The translations under genes and the position numbers were made by a program. A DNA stretch of 64,000 nucleotides. It comes from Pseudisothecium myosuroides. Taxonomy: Eukaryota; Streptophyta; Bryopsida; Hypnales; Lembophyllaceae. The stretch covers positions 16,988,001 through 17,052,000 of the forward strand of contig OX637296.1 in assembly GCA_951799445.1 (NCBI GenBank), read 5' to 3'. Within the stretch, counting starts at the first letter, position 1. Each line of letters opens with the position of its first letter. Shown here piece after piece: positions 35,061 to 44,746 of this stretch. The notes under the pieces were generated by a model that was not told where the DNA came from, ran no database searches, and saw only the letters and a list, made by a program, of their open reading frames with translations.

Positions 35061-36215
35061 TAGTGCAAAAAAAATATCTTGGGGGTTCCAAGGTGGTAAA
35101 AAATTATTACCTTGATTTATTGGAGATGTAATTATTATTATGGTTCTTGTTATTAGTTGTTTGTAATGCACTATATATATTATTAGTGTGTTTGCTATAC
35201 TAGTATCCAATAATTGTCAAATTTGGACACAACATAACTAAATGGATTGTCTAGAAGCTTCAAATTGAATGGAAAATCATCAAGTGATGAAAAATTAGTG
35301 GTACATTACATCATTAACTAGTTGAGTTGCCTCTCCCAAGTAGAGGTCTAATTTGCCCCTAGATACCTTGGGGGAAATTCAATTATAATGTGATGGATGT
35401 CATTGGCTGGGCAAGAGTAATTTGTAGCTAGGTTGTCAGTGTTGGATTGGGGTTGGTAGTTGTCATTGGTTGGTTGTCAATGTTGGGTTATGGCTAGTGG
35501 TTGTTATTGGCTGGTTGTCATTGGTGGATGGTTATCATTGGTTGGTTGTGGATGACTAGTATTAACTTGGTAAGTTTCAGCGTTAGGGGCTTCTGCTTTT
35601 AGAGGGGAAAAAAAGACCCCCTAGCAAAGATTAACACAGTTTTGTAAATTTGTAGATGGGCTTGTACATTACCATTTCTATAAATAAGATTTAGATTCTG
35701 TGCTAACATTGACCAATAATTTTTTTTGACATTGTTCATTCAAAATGGATGAATGATTACAAATTTAGAAGAATAAATAAATTTTTCACCTGTAATCTAC
35801 AAATTTTGTAGGTGTAAATAGCTTCATCATTCCATTCAAATTCAAGAGAAATAACTTCAACCACTTTAAGTGGTTGATTGGCGTACTTCACGGAGAATTT
35901 ATTTGTTTGTTTGTTGAGGGTCTTATGTCAACCTCCGAACACTAGTGGAAAAAATGTGGTTTGTGGACACCATTGAACACTGTCAAAGCACAATACTAAG
36001 GGCCGCCAGGCCCCCTGTTTGCACCAAACCTAGAACTAATGTCAGCATTAGACATCATGCTCTGGGATTATTCATTGGTACTCGAGGACCACACTTCTAC
36101 TAGTAGTAAAGTCATTGAGAAGGACTTCTAAATCCACTCAAGTTACATTACCTTTGATTTATCAAATTAATGTGTATATTAATGCTAATGTATCAAAATC
36201 ACATTGTTATTAATT
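35060..36215 (+). repeat. Triplicated block, copy 2
   Basis: About 1.16 kb and collinear with copies 1 and 3. It includes a local run of degenerate TGTCATTGGTTGG-type repeats at about 35395-35580. Confidence 0.8.
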
Positions 36216-37130
36216 AGTGCAGAAAAAATATCTTGCTAGCTATACCTAAGGGTTTTCAAGGTGGTCAAAATTGTTACTTTGATTTATTAGAGATGTAATT
36301 ATTATTATGGCTCTTATTATTTCCTGTTTGTAATGCACTATATATGATAGCACTATAAATAATTATCCCCAGAAGATGCAATCTGTGCATCTTTTGGGTA
36401 TGTAGTGATTAGTATGTTTGCTATATTAATATCTGATAATCGTCAAATTTGGACATAGCTAGTAACTAAATGGACAAGAAGCTTGAAATTGAATGGAGAG
36501 TCATCAAGTGCTTAAAAAATTAGTGGTAAATTGGTAGATGTGGTTCAACTTTACCCATTTTGACAAATAAGATTGAGATTCTTTGCTATCATTAACCAAT
36601 AATTTTTTTGACATTGTTCACTCAAAATAGATGAATGATTACAAATTTAGAAGAATAAGTAAATTTGTCATATGTAGGTGTAAATAGCTTTAGCATTCTA
36701 TTCAATTTCAAGAGAGACAATTTCAATCTGACTTTAGGTGGTCGGTGTATTTTATGGAGTATTTGTTTGTTGAGGGTATATACTTTAGGTGGTTGGCGTA
36801 CTTCAAGGAGAGTTTGTTAGATTGTTTAGGGTCTCATGTCACCCTCTAAACACTAGTGGAAAAGTGTGGTTTTTGGACACCAGTGAATAGTGTCAGAGCA
36901 TGATACTAGAGGCCCATGTTTGCACCCAGCCTTGAACCAATATGGTCCTCTGGCATCATGCTTTGGGACTATTCCGATTGGCGTGCAAGGACCACCCCTC
37001 CACTAGAGGAAAAGCCATCCTAAAAGACTCCTAGATCCACTCAAGTTGCATTGCCTTTGATTATATCAAATTAACATGTGTATTAACACTAATTTATCAA
37101 AGTCACATTGTTTTTAGTTTTTGCAGGGTG
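36215..37130 (+). repeat. Triplicated block, copy 3
   Basis: About 0.92 kb, shorter than copy 2 because the TGTCATTGGTTGG-rich part is missing. It alone contains a 57-bp foldback at 36351-36407. Confidence 0.8.
36351..36407. mobile_element. 57-bp CACTA-ended mini-foldback
   Basis: Begins CACTATAAATA and ends TATGTAGTG, with an internal stem CCCAGAAGATGCA / TGCATCTTTTGGG. The corresponding site in copies 1 (33160) and 2 (35180) of the triplicated block has no such sequence, so it was gained after the triplication. A precise target duplication is not clear. Confidence 0.5.
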
Positions 37131-37692
37131 AAACATTACTGAACTCCAAATAATTTTCCTGATTAATTTTTTTCCTGACGGTCAGTAATCCTACAGGTCA
37201 GTGACATGGATTTTGCGCTCTGAAAATAGAATCGAAAATATAAAACTGACGCAATGAAATCTCATTTCATTTGTTTCAAAAAAAAATATAAAAATATAAA
37301 ACTGACGGACAGACAGACAGGAACGGGACCGACGCTCCTTTGAGTTGCTGTATTATTCACGATGGAGCCCCGCCCGGAGTGAGCTTCGAGCGTAGTTCCC
37401 AACGGGAGACGGCAATGGACTTCCACCACGTCACAGTTCGGATAAGAGCATAAATTATCCACTTGGGGACGCACATGCCAGCGGTCAGCGGCTTTTCGGC
37501 GGTCCGATTCGCATCGACGGATTGGATTCCGCCACGTTTTTCCACCACTTCTTTCCAGCCGCCTCTTGCGTCTCAAGCCAGGCCCTCCCCAAGTTTCACT
37601 CCTACTCTCGGCGGACGGAACCCGTAAGTAGGCGGCTTCAGTTAGCTAGAGCTACCGGGTGTACAGTGGCGCTTGCTTCCATCCGAATTCTG
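37131..37692 (+). promoter_or_regulatory. Upstream region of the bZIP gene
   Basis: A transition from repeat DNA to a less AT-rich island. ORFs on both strands here show no recognisable domain and are regarded as chance readings of promoter sequence. A TATA-like box follows directly. Confidence 0.45.
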
Positions 37693-37698
37693 TATAAG
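37693..37698 (+). promoter_or_regulatory. TATA-like box (TATAAG)
   Basis: TATAAG in the context GTATAAGTTG, followed about 30-50 bp later by CT-rich sequence and a CTCCTCCTCCTCCTC run, as in many plant core promoters. This would place transcription start near 37725 and give a leader of about 520 nt before the bZIP ATG. Inference only. Confidence 0.4.
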
Positions 37699-38036
37699 TT
37701 GCACCCTCTCGGCCGATTTCTAATTTCAGACACCTCTCCACCTCTCCGTCGGGCTCTCCATTCTCCCTCCTCCTCCTCCTCTTCTTCGTATTCACCTTGC
37801 GCTCACAGTTTGGGCAAATCGCACAGATTGGGTGTTTTCGAAGGATTGGTGGTATTGGTTTTGGTGTGGTTTTGTTTTCGGCTCTTGAAGCAAGAGATTG
37901 AGGCAACGGAGTGATTTGGGTTGGCAGTTTGAAGCAGTTTGAAGCGTTTTCACTTGCATGCATGAACAGCACTCGAGGCGGCGCAGCAAAGCCCCCGTTT
38001 AGCTGACCCCAGGTTGAGTCGTTCCTCCGATTCCCT

Positions 38037-38198
38037 ATGTGTTGCCCAGTTGGAAGGTCGCGGGCGAAGTGGAGCGAGCTGAGTCTAGGATTAGTGTTCC
38101 ACTCCGGGAAATCAATCAAACGGGCCAAGTCCCGCGAGAAACCGGAGTTGCTCGCGAATTCTGAGGATTTTTTTCAGAATTTGGTAGTGCTCGGGTGA
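38037..38198 (+). other. Upstream ORF in the bZIP leader (53 codons)
   Basis: An ATG at 38037 opens a 53-residue frame (starting MCCPVGRSRAKW) that ends with TGA at 38196-38198, 44 nt before the bZIP start. Two overlapping 14-codon ORFs begin at 37958 and 37962. If these lie in the mature leader, scanning ribosomes would meet them first. It does not resemble the sucrose-control peptide known from group S1 bZIPs. Translation is not shown. Confidence 0.4.
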
Positions 38199-38242
38199 AT
38201 CCGAACTTGGCAGGGAGTAAACACAAAGAACGTAGTAACGCC

Positions 38243-40168
38243 ATGGATCGTGTTTCTTCCGTTGATGATATCTTGGGCACCTACTGGGGCCACGACTCGG
38301 CGGCTCTCGGTGGCGGCTCCAACAAGGGCAGCATGATGAACCGCAGCGACTCCGAATTCTCCTTCCAGGAGTTTCTCAAGGAGAGCATCGTGGCCCCTCG
38401 CGTTGGGAAGAGCCGCTTCGGGGCGGGCGCATCGAAGCCGGGAGGCGCCGATGCAGCAGCCGAGGACGCGAAAATGGACTTCGCTCCGCCCATGTTCGCG
38501 AGCACCGAGGAGCTTCGGGCCATGAATAACGTTGTCGATGCGCCGGTGGAGGTTGACGAAGTGGCGGCGATTGAAGGGGCGTTGAATCCTCTCTTTTCCG
38601 GGATGCAAGAGGGCACCGACAAAGAATATACGAACTTTCCTTCGGGTGCCGTTGGTGCCCCCGGTGATGTCGTTAGCGCCCAGGATTACGAGGTGTTTCT
38701 GAAGCAGAAGTTGGAAATTGCATGCGCCGCCGCAGCACTCACCAGGGTGCGCATCCTCCCCATGGCTTTTCATTCGTTCTTGGTTCTCCTATTTTTCTTT
38801 ATCTAGGTGCAATAAATTAACGGCGCATGCAAGCTTAATGATCTTTTAGAGGACATGGACAAACCATCAGAGGTTTTCAGACTAGGAATTTTCACTCTTG
38901 GACTCGTAGAGAAAGTTTTGGGGTTTCGATGCTGTTATTCATCTGGGGTAGGGGTTTAAGGTTCTACATGGTTCCAGAGATGTTGACAAGTTGGTTTGGG
39001 GTGGTTGATGGAAACAGGCGAGTGGTGAGGTTGCAAATCTTGGGTCAGCAGGGCCGATTGCGCAACAGCCAAAATTTACGGCCTCGGAATTGACTGGTAA
39101 CTATTTGCCCTCCTGTTAGTTAACAATCTTTTCTTTTACCGTCGGATAGTTCAAGGTTTTGTCAGTTAGCATGGTGGGGTTTAGGTCTGCCCACTCTTTG
39201 CTTCCAAAGGTTCAGGGTCACGCTAACGTCTGGTTGGCTTGTACGTGATTGCAGCCATGAAGACGAAATTCCCAAATAGGGGACTATGCCCGCCGCCACC
39301 TTCGGTGCCGACCAAACCCGATACTGACGCATTGGGCAAACTCCGACCCATTACTAGCGGTTCCGAGGTTTCTGACGACGACGAACAAGATTTGCTGAAT
39401 CAAAACCCGTCACGCGGTGATATCAAGAAAGTTAAGAGGTACACTATCTTAATCCGGAAATCCTGATACAGCAATTTCAGAAAGTATCTATTGATATGAG
39501 AAGATTGGTTTCCATAGAGCAGGCTGGGGTTTTAGAGCACTGCCTGTTGAAGGTTGTCGCTATTCCTTGTACTTTAGTGGCTGACTTTCAGAGTTCCTTC
39601 TGACAGAATGCTCTCCAACCGCGAATCTGCCCGACGGTCGCGTCGAAGGAAGCAAGCGCATTTGAGCGACCTCGAAATGCAGGTGGCGCAATTGAGAGTT
39701 GAGAACACCACCCTCATGCAAAGGCTGCAGGAGGTTAGTCATATGCATAAAGAAGCCTCGGTGGACAATCGAATTCTTAAGGCGGATGTGGAGGCGCTGC
39801 GTGCCAAGGTGAAGATGGCAGAGGGCATGGTGGCCCACCAACAAGGACAGCCCATGGGGAATTTCATCCCAGACCCGAGCTTGAATTTCATGTCGCCCTA
39901 CATGATGAACGACATGGAAAGACCCTTGCTGCAGCAGATGAGGCATAGCTCCATGTTACGACAAGAGCAGCAGCAGCAACAGCAGCAACAGCAGCAGCAG
40001 CAGCAGGAGCAGGGCAATCACAAAATGGGGCGCACGCCATCCATGCAACGGGTTGCTAGTCTTGAGCATCTGCAGAAACGGATCCGCAACGGGAGCTCTT
40101 GCAACGCGCCCGCATGGGGTGGCTGGGATATGGACAGACCTCCCATGGTGCAGGGACACGGCATGTGA
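38243..40168 (+). CDS. Group C (Opaque2-like) bZIP transcription factor
   Basis: Nuclear transcription factor that should bind ACGT-core (G-box/C-box) DNA as a dimer; group C members typically pair with group S1 bZIPs in energy and amino-acid signalling. Coding exons read 38243-38746, 39018-39096, 39255-39438 and 39607-40168, all GT-AG and in phase, giving 442 residues. The start ATG lies in a strong context (GCCATGG). Near the N-terminus is the family motif [15 protein letters not shown]; a second conserved motif ([20 protein letters not shown]) ends exon 1. The basic region carries the invariant N260-x7-R268 (NRESARRSR) after an acidic serine-rich linker, followed by a leucine zipper of several heptads to about residue 315. 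A 13-residue polyglutamine run lies at residues 377-389. The leader contains upstream ORFs. Assignment to group C is firm; the exact orthologue is not determined. Confidence 0.92.
39968..40006 (+). repeat. CAG/CAA microsatellite encoding polyglutamine
   Basis: Thirteen glutamine codons (mostly CAG with two CAA interruptions) in the last bZIP exon, flanked by Gln-Glu. Antisense reading gives a poly-Leu ORF that is an artefact. Confidence 0.9.
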
Positions 40169-42370
40169 TCAATCAGCGAGATGTAGAAAGTCTGAGATTA
40201 TTATACAATTTTTATTTTAAGGTGGAGGGAGTTGGATTTCACGAGGAGGCCACAAACGACCTAAAGTTGTCTTCTGTCCTTCGGCAGATGATTTTTTGCT
40301 GACTGTGGAGGGTGTATATAGTGTTTGACGGGAAGGGATAAACTTGTTTGCTCGTAATTGAGCGTGCTGTTGTATTGTAGGTTTTCATGCTGGTCACGGA
40401 AGATGAAACTGCAGACCAAAACTTGTGTGCAGGCAATCTAGGACCATTGCGTGTAGAACTAGATTTGAACTTTCTCACATTTGTTTACAGTCTTTCACTT
40501 AGCAACACAAACTTCTTGAGAAAACGCACCGCTTAGAGTTTGGCTACGCTTGTGAAGTTATTAAATATATTGAACAAGTGCTGATTCACTTGTTTCCGTT
40601 CTTGAATTTTCTGACAGCTGTTGGACAGCCATGCACTTCGCAACACTAACTTCTTCAGAAAACGCACCTGTGGAATGCCATAGAGTTTGGCTATGCTCGT
40701 CAAATTCTTTAATATTCTTAGAAGTACTGATACACTTGTTTCTGTTCTTGGTGCTGCCTGGTTTCTCGAGCTGTTTCGACCTCCCGTCTTAACAACGTGA
40801 CTTGTCTGAATCCTTCTTGGACGATCTGTTGTGGGACACAAGACCTTGGTGAAATATCTCTCATCTCGTAACTTTTGAGAATATTAGCATCAAATCAACC
40901 AGCAGAGATATGCTTTCTGACTTTTTAGAGAGGTGATGTGGTCCGATACGCTGCACCTAGAAAATTCAACATTATGTCGGCCACTAGTCTTTTTTGCACT
41001 CACGGAGAAAGCGAACGTAGGGAAAGTACTGCTACTCACACAGATCAGTGCAGAAATCATGGCTAGGAAGACTTTTCACCTTGTGAGAACTGAGAAAGTT
41101 CGTCTTTAGAGTGAGAACGGACTGAGCAATCGAAATTGTCACCGCAGTCAGCTTAGGTGGCAGCAACTTAATTTGGAAATAGACTTTAGAACATTCTCCG
41201 GATTCCAGAATAGAACAAGTCAATGCACAATTCAAAACCAAGATGAGAACCGGAAATACCTCAGGTTGATCAACGTCCTTGACTTCGGGGATTCGCAACT
41301 GTCAGCTGAACGCTCACGTAAGCACTCTGAGCACGTTGCATTGAGCGTTACAAACTCCAGTGCCTGCATCTGAGTGTGACGGATGCTCTTATAGAGATGC
41401 TCACGAGGCGATCATGTGCAACTCTAAAACTCCAACTTAAATATACTAATCCATTTGTTTAAATATGTGCACGATTCACTGTTACAAGAAAGATTACGCA
41501 AATAAATCGTACATTTCACTACACATTGAATTTCCTTAAAGAATTGAGGAATTTGCGTCATATTATTCTCATCTCATCACATGAAGTAGGTTTTACCGCG
41601 AAATTTCGGTAGAAATGACTGCGCTGCAAAGTCGATCTCATCTCCGAATCTCCGATCCCACTTCGAAAGCGAGCACCAGTCAAAGACACGTCCTCAAGAT
41701 GCAAACTGCAACTGCACGACCAGACACCAGCGCTACAGCTCGAAGATTTCCAGGAAAAAGCTGATCCATGCAGGCGCCACCGCGCCAGCATTCAGATGCC
41801 AGGCCAGGGAAGCCACCGACGCATCCAGACGTCAGCAGCTGAACTACTAAAGCGCACAGTGTCGGAAGCAAAGGAGCGGCTCTCTTCCCGCAACAACGAC
41901 TCGTTCGGGACTATAAAGACAGGACAGAGGACAGAGGTGACGAAGAAATTCTCCAACCACGCGGCAAACCACGCTTGAGCCCGAGGACATGATGAAAGGA
42001 CTCCTCCAACCGCACGGCAAACCGTGCTCGAGACTGAGGTAACGAAGACAGCTCCAGCCAACCATACGGTGAACCGCGCTCGAGCCATCGGAAATAATAG
42101 GATTCCAAACTGCGCGTGAAACCGAGCGCGGAATGAGGAAGCGGTGCGTCAGGTTTCAGAGACTTCCCGCTTCGGTAAAGCTACAACGGCACTCTGCCAG
42201 TCAGTTTTAGGGTTTGCAGTAGCGATAGTGAGCTGGTCTTGGAGGAGCTCATTCAGCTCTGCGTTGCCGTGAAATTTGCGGCGAAATTCGGAGCAGAGGA
42301 ATTCTTCGGAAGTGCGTAGGCGTGGGAACAAGAGTATTCTTCTGCAAGCTCATTAAAGAAGTGTGTGTGC
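40169..42370. other. bZIP 3' region and spacer with two local repeats
   Basis: Downstream of the bZIP stop, the sequence at 40502-40606 is repeated at 40640-40752 (ACTTCTTGAGAAAACGCACC versus ACTTCTTCAGAAAACGCACC; period about 138 bp). At 41930-42110 is a GC-rich minisatellite of about three units of 50-65 bp built on CCAACC-CGGCAAACC-GCTCGAG. Short ORFs in the region show no conserved domain. Confidence 0.5.
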
Positions 42371-42575
42371 GGTAAGTCGCATTCGCGTTGTGATCATTTC
42401 CTATGTTGCATGATTTGATCAGAAGAAATTATGAAAGTTGCTAAGTCTGTACTGAAGTTATTTAGTGAAGTGAGAGTCAGAGGTGGTGATATTTATTGTG
42501 GAAACTGCGGCATGGATTTGCACTCATTGGTTGGAGTGTTTCTTGTTAATTGAAATGAGCTTAGGGATCATGCAG
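42371..42575 (+). other. Possible 5'-UTR intron of the CHZ-like gene
   Basis: A strong donor (GCG|GTAAGT, GT at 42372) lies in G+C-richer DNA 318 nt before the ATG, followed by T-rich sequence and acceptors TTAG (42564) or TGCAG (42575). A leader intron is plausible but not proven. Confidence 0.35.
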
Positions 42576-42688
42576 TTCGATGTTTTCCACTTGGAGCACT
42601 TGCTAAGTTTAGGGTTCGTGTAGGTTCTCGTCCTCGCGTGGTGGTCGAATTGTGAGTAGAGCGAGATTTAATCGAAGAAGTAGCTGCC

Positions 42689-43330
42689 ATGCCGGAGGAT
42701 AAGCGGAAAATGCTGCAGGCGCTTGCGGCGAAGCGGAAGGCGGATAATGAAGCCGGGGGGAGGAAGAAGCCGAAGGAGACCGCGGCGGTGGGGGGGGTGA
42801 CGGGGAAGAAGGACTCCGTGAAGGGGATTGGAGGCGGCAAGGTGCAGCAGAAAAGCTCTCCCGTGAGTAAGGGGAAGGAGACGGCGAAAGGAAAGCCGAA
42901 GAAGAAGGTCGTGAAGTTGGACAGCGACTCGGATACGTCGGAGGAAGAGGCGGAGGACGTTTCCGGGGAGTCGGAGGAGGAGGATGTCGGAGACTCGGAG
43001 AATTCGGACGACTCGGATGGGCTGAGGAGGAAGAAGCCCGCTGCGAAGCCCGTTGCCAAGCCTCCGTCTGCGAAGAAGGGCAAAGCCGTTTTGCCGGTGT
43101 CGAAGGGGAAGGACTTGAAGGGGAAGGGGAAGAAGTCGGCGGACAGCGACGACAGCGGCGCCGAGAACGGCTTGGAAGACGACGACAGCGACTTGTCGGA
43201 GGATCCGTTGGATGAAGTGAACCCGGACAACATTTTGCCCTCCCGTACCCGTCGACGCACCGCGCAACCCGTGAACTACGATTTTAGCGCCGGCGATCTG
43301 GACGAAGACGACGATAGTGATGAGGAGTGA
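42689..43330 (+). CDS. CHZ-motif histone chaperone-like protein
   Basis: Probable nuclear histone chaperone. The 213-residue, intronless ORF starts in good context (GCCATGC). It has a basic N-terminus (MPEDKRKMLQALAAKRK), alternating Lys/Gly-Pro-rich basic segments and Asp/Glu/Ser acidic clusters, and a C-terminal motif at about residues 175-199 (DEVNPDNILPSRTRR then VNYDF), closing with an acidic tail. The order D-x-x-NI(I/L)-x-x-RRTR-x-x-V(D/N)Y is that of the CHZ domain of yeast Chz1, which carries H2A.Z-H2B dimers to the SWR1 remodeller; plants have related proteins. Codon use is G+C-rich, unlike the flanks. Most of the protein is low complexity, so the assignment rests on the C-terminal motif. 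Long antisense ORFs (including 42668-43432) are shadows of the skewed composition. Confidence 0.72.
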   Translation: MPEDKRKMLQALAAKRKADNEAGGRKKPKETAAVGGVTGKKDSVKGIGGGKVQQKSSPVSKGKETAKGKPKKKVVKLDSDSDTSEEEAEDVSGESEEEDVGDSENSDDSDGLRRKKPAAKPVAKPPSAKKGKAVLPVSKGKDLKGKGKKSADSDDSGAENGLEDDDSDLSEDPLDEVNPDNILPSRTRRRTAQPVNYDFSAGDLDEDDDSDEE

Positions 43331-44667
43331 GGTCGCTCTCCATTGCTGCATCGAGCAAAGATTTGGTATGTCCACATTCCCCGATACATGTTGTCGTGCT
43401 GCATTGGCAGAAACTCGTGTGATCGGTGTCACTCAGTTGGCTTATCATGCATCACAGGAGCATGTTGGAGGAATCGGAGAGCGTGCTCAAGCGATGTCGT
43501 TTTATGATTGGCCTAGGATCCACACATATTTCGGCACTTGAACATGCTTGCGAAGCCGCACCATGCTTTTTAAGCACTGCGCCTCTGCACCATCCGAAGT
43601 CGGCTGTCTGTGAGTCTTTCAGTCTGCGGACGATGGGTAGAGGCTTATGGCCATCTGTAGATCAGGTCTCCTTCTATCTCTTGGAACTTGTAGTTGGGCT
43701 GTGATGGAGTTACACGGAAAGATTGGTGGTTCTGTTACTTTAGTGTGCAATCAGAACAGCGGGGGTCTATGTAAGCCGAGGAAACAACTCTTGAGACAGG
43801 AGGAATGTACCAGTTTTGATTTCCTCTTATTTTGTAATATTGGCACAAATTCTAACGTAGGTTCTTTGGTGCTCTTGCCGTCGACTTCGGAGGGATGCAA
43901 ATGTTTCGTCGGGCGTCACTTGCATTGAATGCTCTCACCTAGTTTGGGGCTCAGAAATCACGGCAGCATGTTCAACATCTCCTCCCAGTCAAAGACTTGT
44001 GCACACGAGAACTAAGCTCGAATGCTTCTTGGTCAATTGGAGACTTATGGGAAGTTCTCATTCGATGTATATTCCTACTTGAATTCTTTGCATACTCCTG
44101 GAATGTGCTTGTAACACTCCAAGCACTTTCAGTCCAGTGTTATGGCTCTTAGTGTATGCTTCGTGTTTTTTTTCTGGCGAATTTTCGCCAAATCCCACAA
44201 AAAGCGACCTCTGTTGTGACGTCCCACTAAATATTCTTGAATGAGGGGAGTATAGCGAAGAGATTACCGTTTTTTTATTAAAAAACGCTGAGTGTATGTT
44301 CCCCGAGGATTTGGGCTCCCGCCTCGTTGAATCAGAGCTCCATTTGCGTCAAGCTGTAGTGCCAACTTGACTCCTCGTAATTAAGGAGTCTGGGACAGGC
44401 CCACGAAAGAATGTGACTTAGTCGTTCTGCACAGCATTGATGTTATTTTCCTGGCTGTTTATGGCAATTGCCAGATAGGAGCAGGAGTTTGTAGTACTGA
44501 GCACCATCAGAAGAGTTCTTCTGGTAAATGGAAGACTGTTTGCGGCTCTGATACTTATGTGTCCTGGAATTTTGTTGTAGCATCCAAGCACCGGCTGCTG
44601 TCGAGTTGTTTGCAAATTTCGGAGTGTTTCATTCGAAAGATGTAGGCGGCCGCGAATAGCGGGAGTG
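43331..44667 (+). other. 3' region of the CHZ-like gene and spacer to the tRNA
   Basis: Short plus-strand ORFs after the stop show no family resemblance and probably lie in the 3' UTR or in spacer. The base composition stays moderate up to the tRNA. No further gene is seen. Confidence 0.45.
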
Positions 44668-44741
44668 GCTTTGTTAGCTCAGCTGGTTAGAGCGTCGTGC
44701 TAATAACGCGAAGGTCACAGGTTCGAGACCTGTACAGAGCA
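44668..44741 (+). tRNA. tRNA-Ile (anticodon AAT)
   Basis: A complete 74-nt cloverleaf. Acceptor stem GCTTTGT/ACAGAGC (one G-U), T8-A9, D stem GCTC/GAGC, anticodon stem TCGTG/CGCGA with loop CTAATAA (anticodon AAT at 44702-44704), variable loop AGGTC, T stem ACAGG/CCTGT with loop TTCGAGA, discriminator A. There is no intron. The internal A box (TAGCTCAGCTGG) and B box (GGTTCGAGACC) are intact. The A34 would be edited to inosine, reading ATT, ATC and ATA. It is an intact nuclear gene. Confidence 0.97.
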
Positions 44742-44746
44742 TTTTT
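44742..44746 (+). terminator. RNA polymerase III terminator (TTTTT)
   Basis: A run of five T residues directly follows the tRNA discriminator base, the standard pol III stop signal. Confidence 0.85.

Noticed and set aside
37522..37914. 130-residue ORF upstream of the bZIP gene
   Set aside because: It spans the TATA-like box and CT-rich leader, ends in low complexity and shows no domain; best read as promoter and leader.
38174..38773. Antisense ORFs over bZIP exon 1
   Set aside because: The sense strand carries group C motifs and in-phase splice sites; the antisense frames have no family resemblance.
42568..43432. Long antisense ORFs (230 and 254 residues) over the CHZ-like gene
   Set aside because: Shadows of the G+C-rich, Lys/Glu/Asp-rich sense codons; low complexity (Ser/Phe or Arg/Leu), no conserved motif.
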